A stretch of 53,334 bases of DNA, taken from contig CAYNST010000011.1 of NCBI GenBank assembly GCA_964399955.1, positions 1 to 53,334 of the forward strand. Direction: 5' to 3'. Positions 52,262 through 53,334 of this stretch are shown piece by piece. The notes under the pieces were generated by a model. That model was not told where the DNA came from. It searched no databases and saw only the letters and a list, made by a program, of their open reading frames with translations. Each line of letters starts with the position of its first letter. The stretch's first letter is position 1. This DNA comes from CAYNST01 sp964399955. GTDB taxonomy: Bacteria > Pseudomonadota > Gammaproteobacteria > Pseudomonadales > Cellvibrionaceae. A program made the position numbers and the translations under genes.

Positions 52262-53146
52262 ATGACCGAAAAAGATCGCACATCCGGTACGCCCGAGCAA
52301 AATGAATCGGTTTTGTCTATCCTGGACGATGTCGAAGAAGAGGTCGTGGATGCGAGCGGCGCCAAGGTGCGACGCAAAGGTGTCTACCTTCTGCCCAACC
52401 TGTTCACTACCATTGCCATGTTCGCTGGCTTTTTTGCCATTATCTCCGGCATGAAAGGCAATTTTGCTGCAGCAGGTTTTGCCATTATTGCGGCGCAGCT
52501 TATGGATGGGTTCGACGGGCGGGTGGCGCGGATGACCAACACGACCAGTGCCTTTGGAGTGCAGTACGACAGCCTGTCCGACCTGGTGTCATTCGGATTG
52601 GCGCCGGCCTTGGTGATTTTCAGCTGGGGCCTGGAGCCCTTGGGCAAGCTCGGCTGGGCGGTTGCGTTTCTGTATGCGGCCTGCGCGGCATTGCGTCTGG
52701 CCAGATTCAACACTCAAGCTGAAAGTGTCGACAAAAGGTTTTTTGTGGGGCTGGCCAGTCCCCCGGCTGCAGCAGTCTTGGCCACCATAGTTTGGAGTTG
52801 GCATGACACAGTTCCGTCGCGAGAAGTCTCTGTTCTGCTGGCACTGCTAACCGTGTTACTGGGTTTGCTTATGGTCTCGAGTGTGCGATACACCAGCTTC
52901 AAGGATTTGAACCTGCGGGGCAGGGTGCCTTTTGTTGTGATGCTGGCCGCGCTCATGATTTTCGTGGTGGTCGTGATTGATCCACCCCGAATGCTGTTGC
53001 TGATTGCATGCATCTATGGGCTTTCCGGTCCTGTGGCCTGGCTGTTCAGTTACCGAAAGCGCAGGAAAGAGCAGGCGAAGCGGAATCAGGCGGTGGAAAG
53101 CCCAGCGCAAGTGCCCAGTACAGACGCGGATGAAAAAACCGGATAA
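52262..53146 (+). CDS. pssA: CDP-diacylglycerol-serine O-phosphatidyltransferase PssA
   Basis: PssA makes phosphatidylserine, the precursor of phosphatidylethanolamine. The 294-residue membrane protein carries the CDP-alcohol phosphotransferase motif D-G-x2-A-R-x8-G-x3-D-x3-D, reading DGRVAR (85-90) through YDSLSD (102-107). Several membrane helices follow. It has an acidic N-terminal extension of about 35 residues and a basic C-terminus. It is the integral membrane (subclass II) type, unlike the peripheral E. coli enzyme. It has its own promoter and follows the rpsA terminator. Confidence 0.93.
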   Translation: MTEKDRTSGTPEQNESVLSILDDVEEEVVDASGAKVRRKGVYLLPNLFTTIAMFAGFFAIISGMKGNFAAAGFAIIAAQLMDGFDGRVARMTNTTSAFGVQYDSLSDLVSFGLAPALVIFSWGLEPLGKLGWAVAFLYAACAALRLARFNTQAESVDKRFFVGLASPPAAAVLATIVWSWHDTVPSREVSVLLALLTVLLGLLMVSSVRYTSFKDLNLRGRVPFVVMLAALMIFVVVVIDPPRMLLLIACIYGLSGPVAWLFSYRKRRKEQAKRNQAVESPAQVPSTDADEKTG

Positions 53147-53151
53147 AACTA

Positions 53152-53180
53152 TTGACGGCCCAGTCGCGTAAGAGCATAAT
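53152..53180 (+). promoter_or_regulatory. Upstream promoter (P1) of a probable rRNA operon
   Basis: TTGACG (53152-53157), a 17-bp spacer, then CATAAT (53175-53180), followed by TCGCCTCCC. It starts just after the pssA stop codon. Together with the stronger promoter 105 bp downstream it makes the tandem arrangement typical of rRNA operons. Confidence 0.65.
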
Positions 53181-53196
53181 TCGCCTCCCTTGTAGA

Positions 53197-53220
53197 GGGT
53201 GGCAAGCAAAGCCGCCACCC
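53197..53220. repeat. Inverted repeat between the tandem promoters
   Basis: GGGTGGC (53197-53203) and GCCACCC (53214-53220) are a perfect 7-bp inverted repeat with a 10-nt loop. It has no T-run. It lies between P1 and P2; its role is unknown. Confidence 0.4.
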
Positions 53221-53257
53221 AGGCAGCAGGGGGCGGCAAAAAAAGTTAAAAAACTTC

Positions 53258-53285
53258 TTGCCAGGAAAAACAAAAAGCGTATAAT
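53258..53285 (+). promoter_or_regulatory. Strong downstream promoter (P2) of a probable rRNA operon
   Basis: TTGCCA (53258-53263), a 16-bp spacer and a perfect TATAAT (53280-53285), followed by the GC-rich discriminator GCGCGCC. An A-rich UP-like tract (53238-53253) precedes it. GC-rich discriminators mark stringently controlled stable-RNA promoters, and Pseudomonas rRNA promoters read almost the same. The 49 nt that remain hold only a leader with a small hairpin TCACC-aagc-GGTGA; the genes themselves are outside the window. Confidence 0.75.
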
Positions 53286-53334
53286 GCGCGCCTCACCAAG
53301 CGGTGAAGCCAAGATCCCAAGCGATCTGGCGCTG

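Overview
This window is chromosomal DNA from a motile, polarly flagellated gammaproteobacterium of the Pseudomonas-related branch (Pseudomonadales/Cellvibrionales type). The evidence is the Pseudomonas-style order of the flagellar and chemotaxis locus (fleSR, fliEFGHIJ, hsbA-hsbR-hptB, fliKLMNOPQR, flhBAF, fleN, fliA, cheYZAB, motCD, parC-parP, cheW, DUF2802), the yciK-mupP-ubiG-mtaD block next to gyrA, and a fused tyrA-aroA gene. The species cannot be named from sequence alone. Coding density is very high. I saw no insertion sequence, prophage, CRISPR array or tRNA.

Bases 1-34000 form one long plus-strand flagellar/chemotaxis region. It begins with the sigma-54 two-component system FleS/FleR. 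Next comes a small 59-residue gene not usually drawn in this locus, then the basal body and type III export genes. Embedded in these is the HsbA/HsbR/HptB phosphorelay. After the export gate come the polar-placement proteins FlhF and FleN, sigma-28 (FliA), the chemotaxis core, the second stator MotCD, and the ParC/ParP system that positions chemoreceptor arrays. Good -24/-12 (GG-N10-GC) sigma-54 elements lie just before fleS, fliE, fliK, fliL and flhA. Further candidates precede the 59-residue gene, hsbA, fleN and cheW, and a sigma-28-like element precedes cheY. This fits a FleQ/FleR, sigma-54, then sigma-28 cascade.

Bases 34088-37600 are a minus-strand operon: mtaD (purine deaminase), ubiG (ubiquinone), mupP (peptidoglycan recycling) and yciK (short-chain dehydrogenase). 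It diverges from gyrA. From gyrA to the end all genes are on the plus strand: gyrA, pheA, tyrA-aroA (aromatic amino acids), cysD-cysN (sulfate activation), a ComEA-like secreted DNA-binding protein, pyrF, cmk, lapA-lapB, rpsA and pssA. serC, hisC, mtnA and ihfB, often found in these blocks, are absent, and lapAB sits between cmk and rpsA. The window ends in two strong tandem promoters of the kind that drive rRNA operons; the transcribed genes lie outside.

I found no clearly new multigene system. The most interesting points are: a perfect hairpin with a GGA loop over the hsbR ribosome binding site (a possible CsrA/RsmA switch); repeated short acidic/hydrophobic motifs in the CheA linker; a DUF2802 protein whose layout resembles the Bacillus SwrB flagellar activator; the 59-residue gene between fleR and fliE; and stem-loops in the gyrA leader and the cysD/cysN leader and spacer. 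All functional readings of these are inference.
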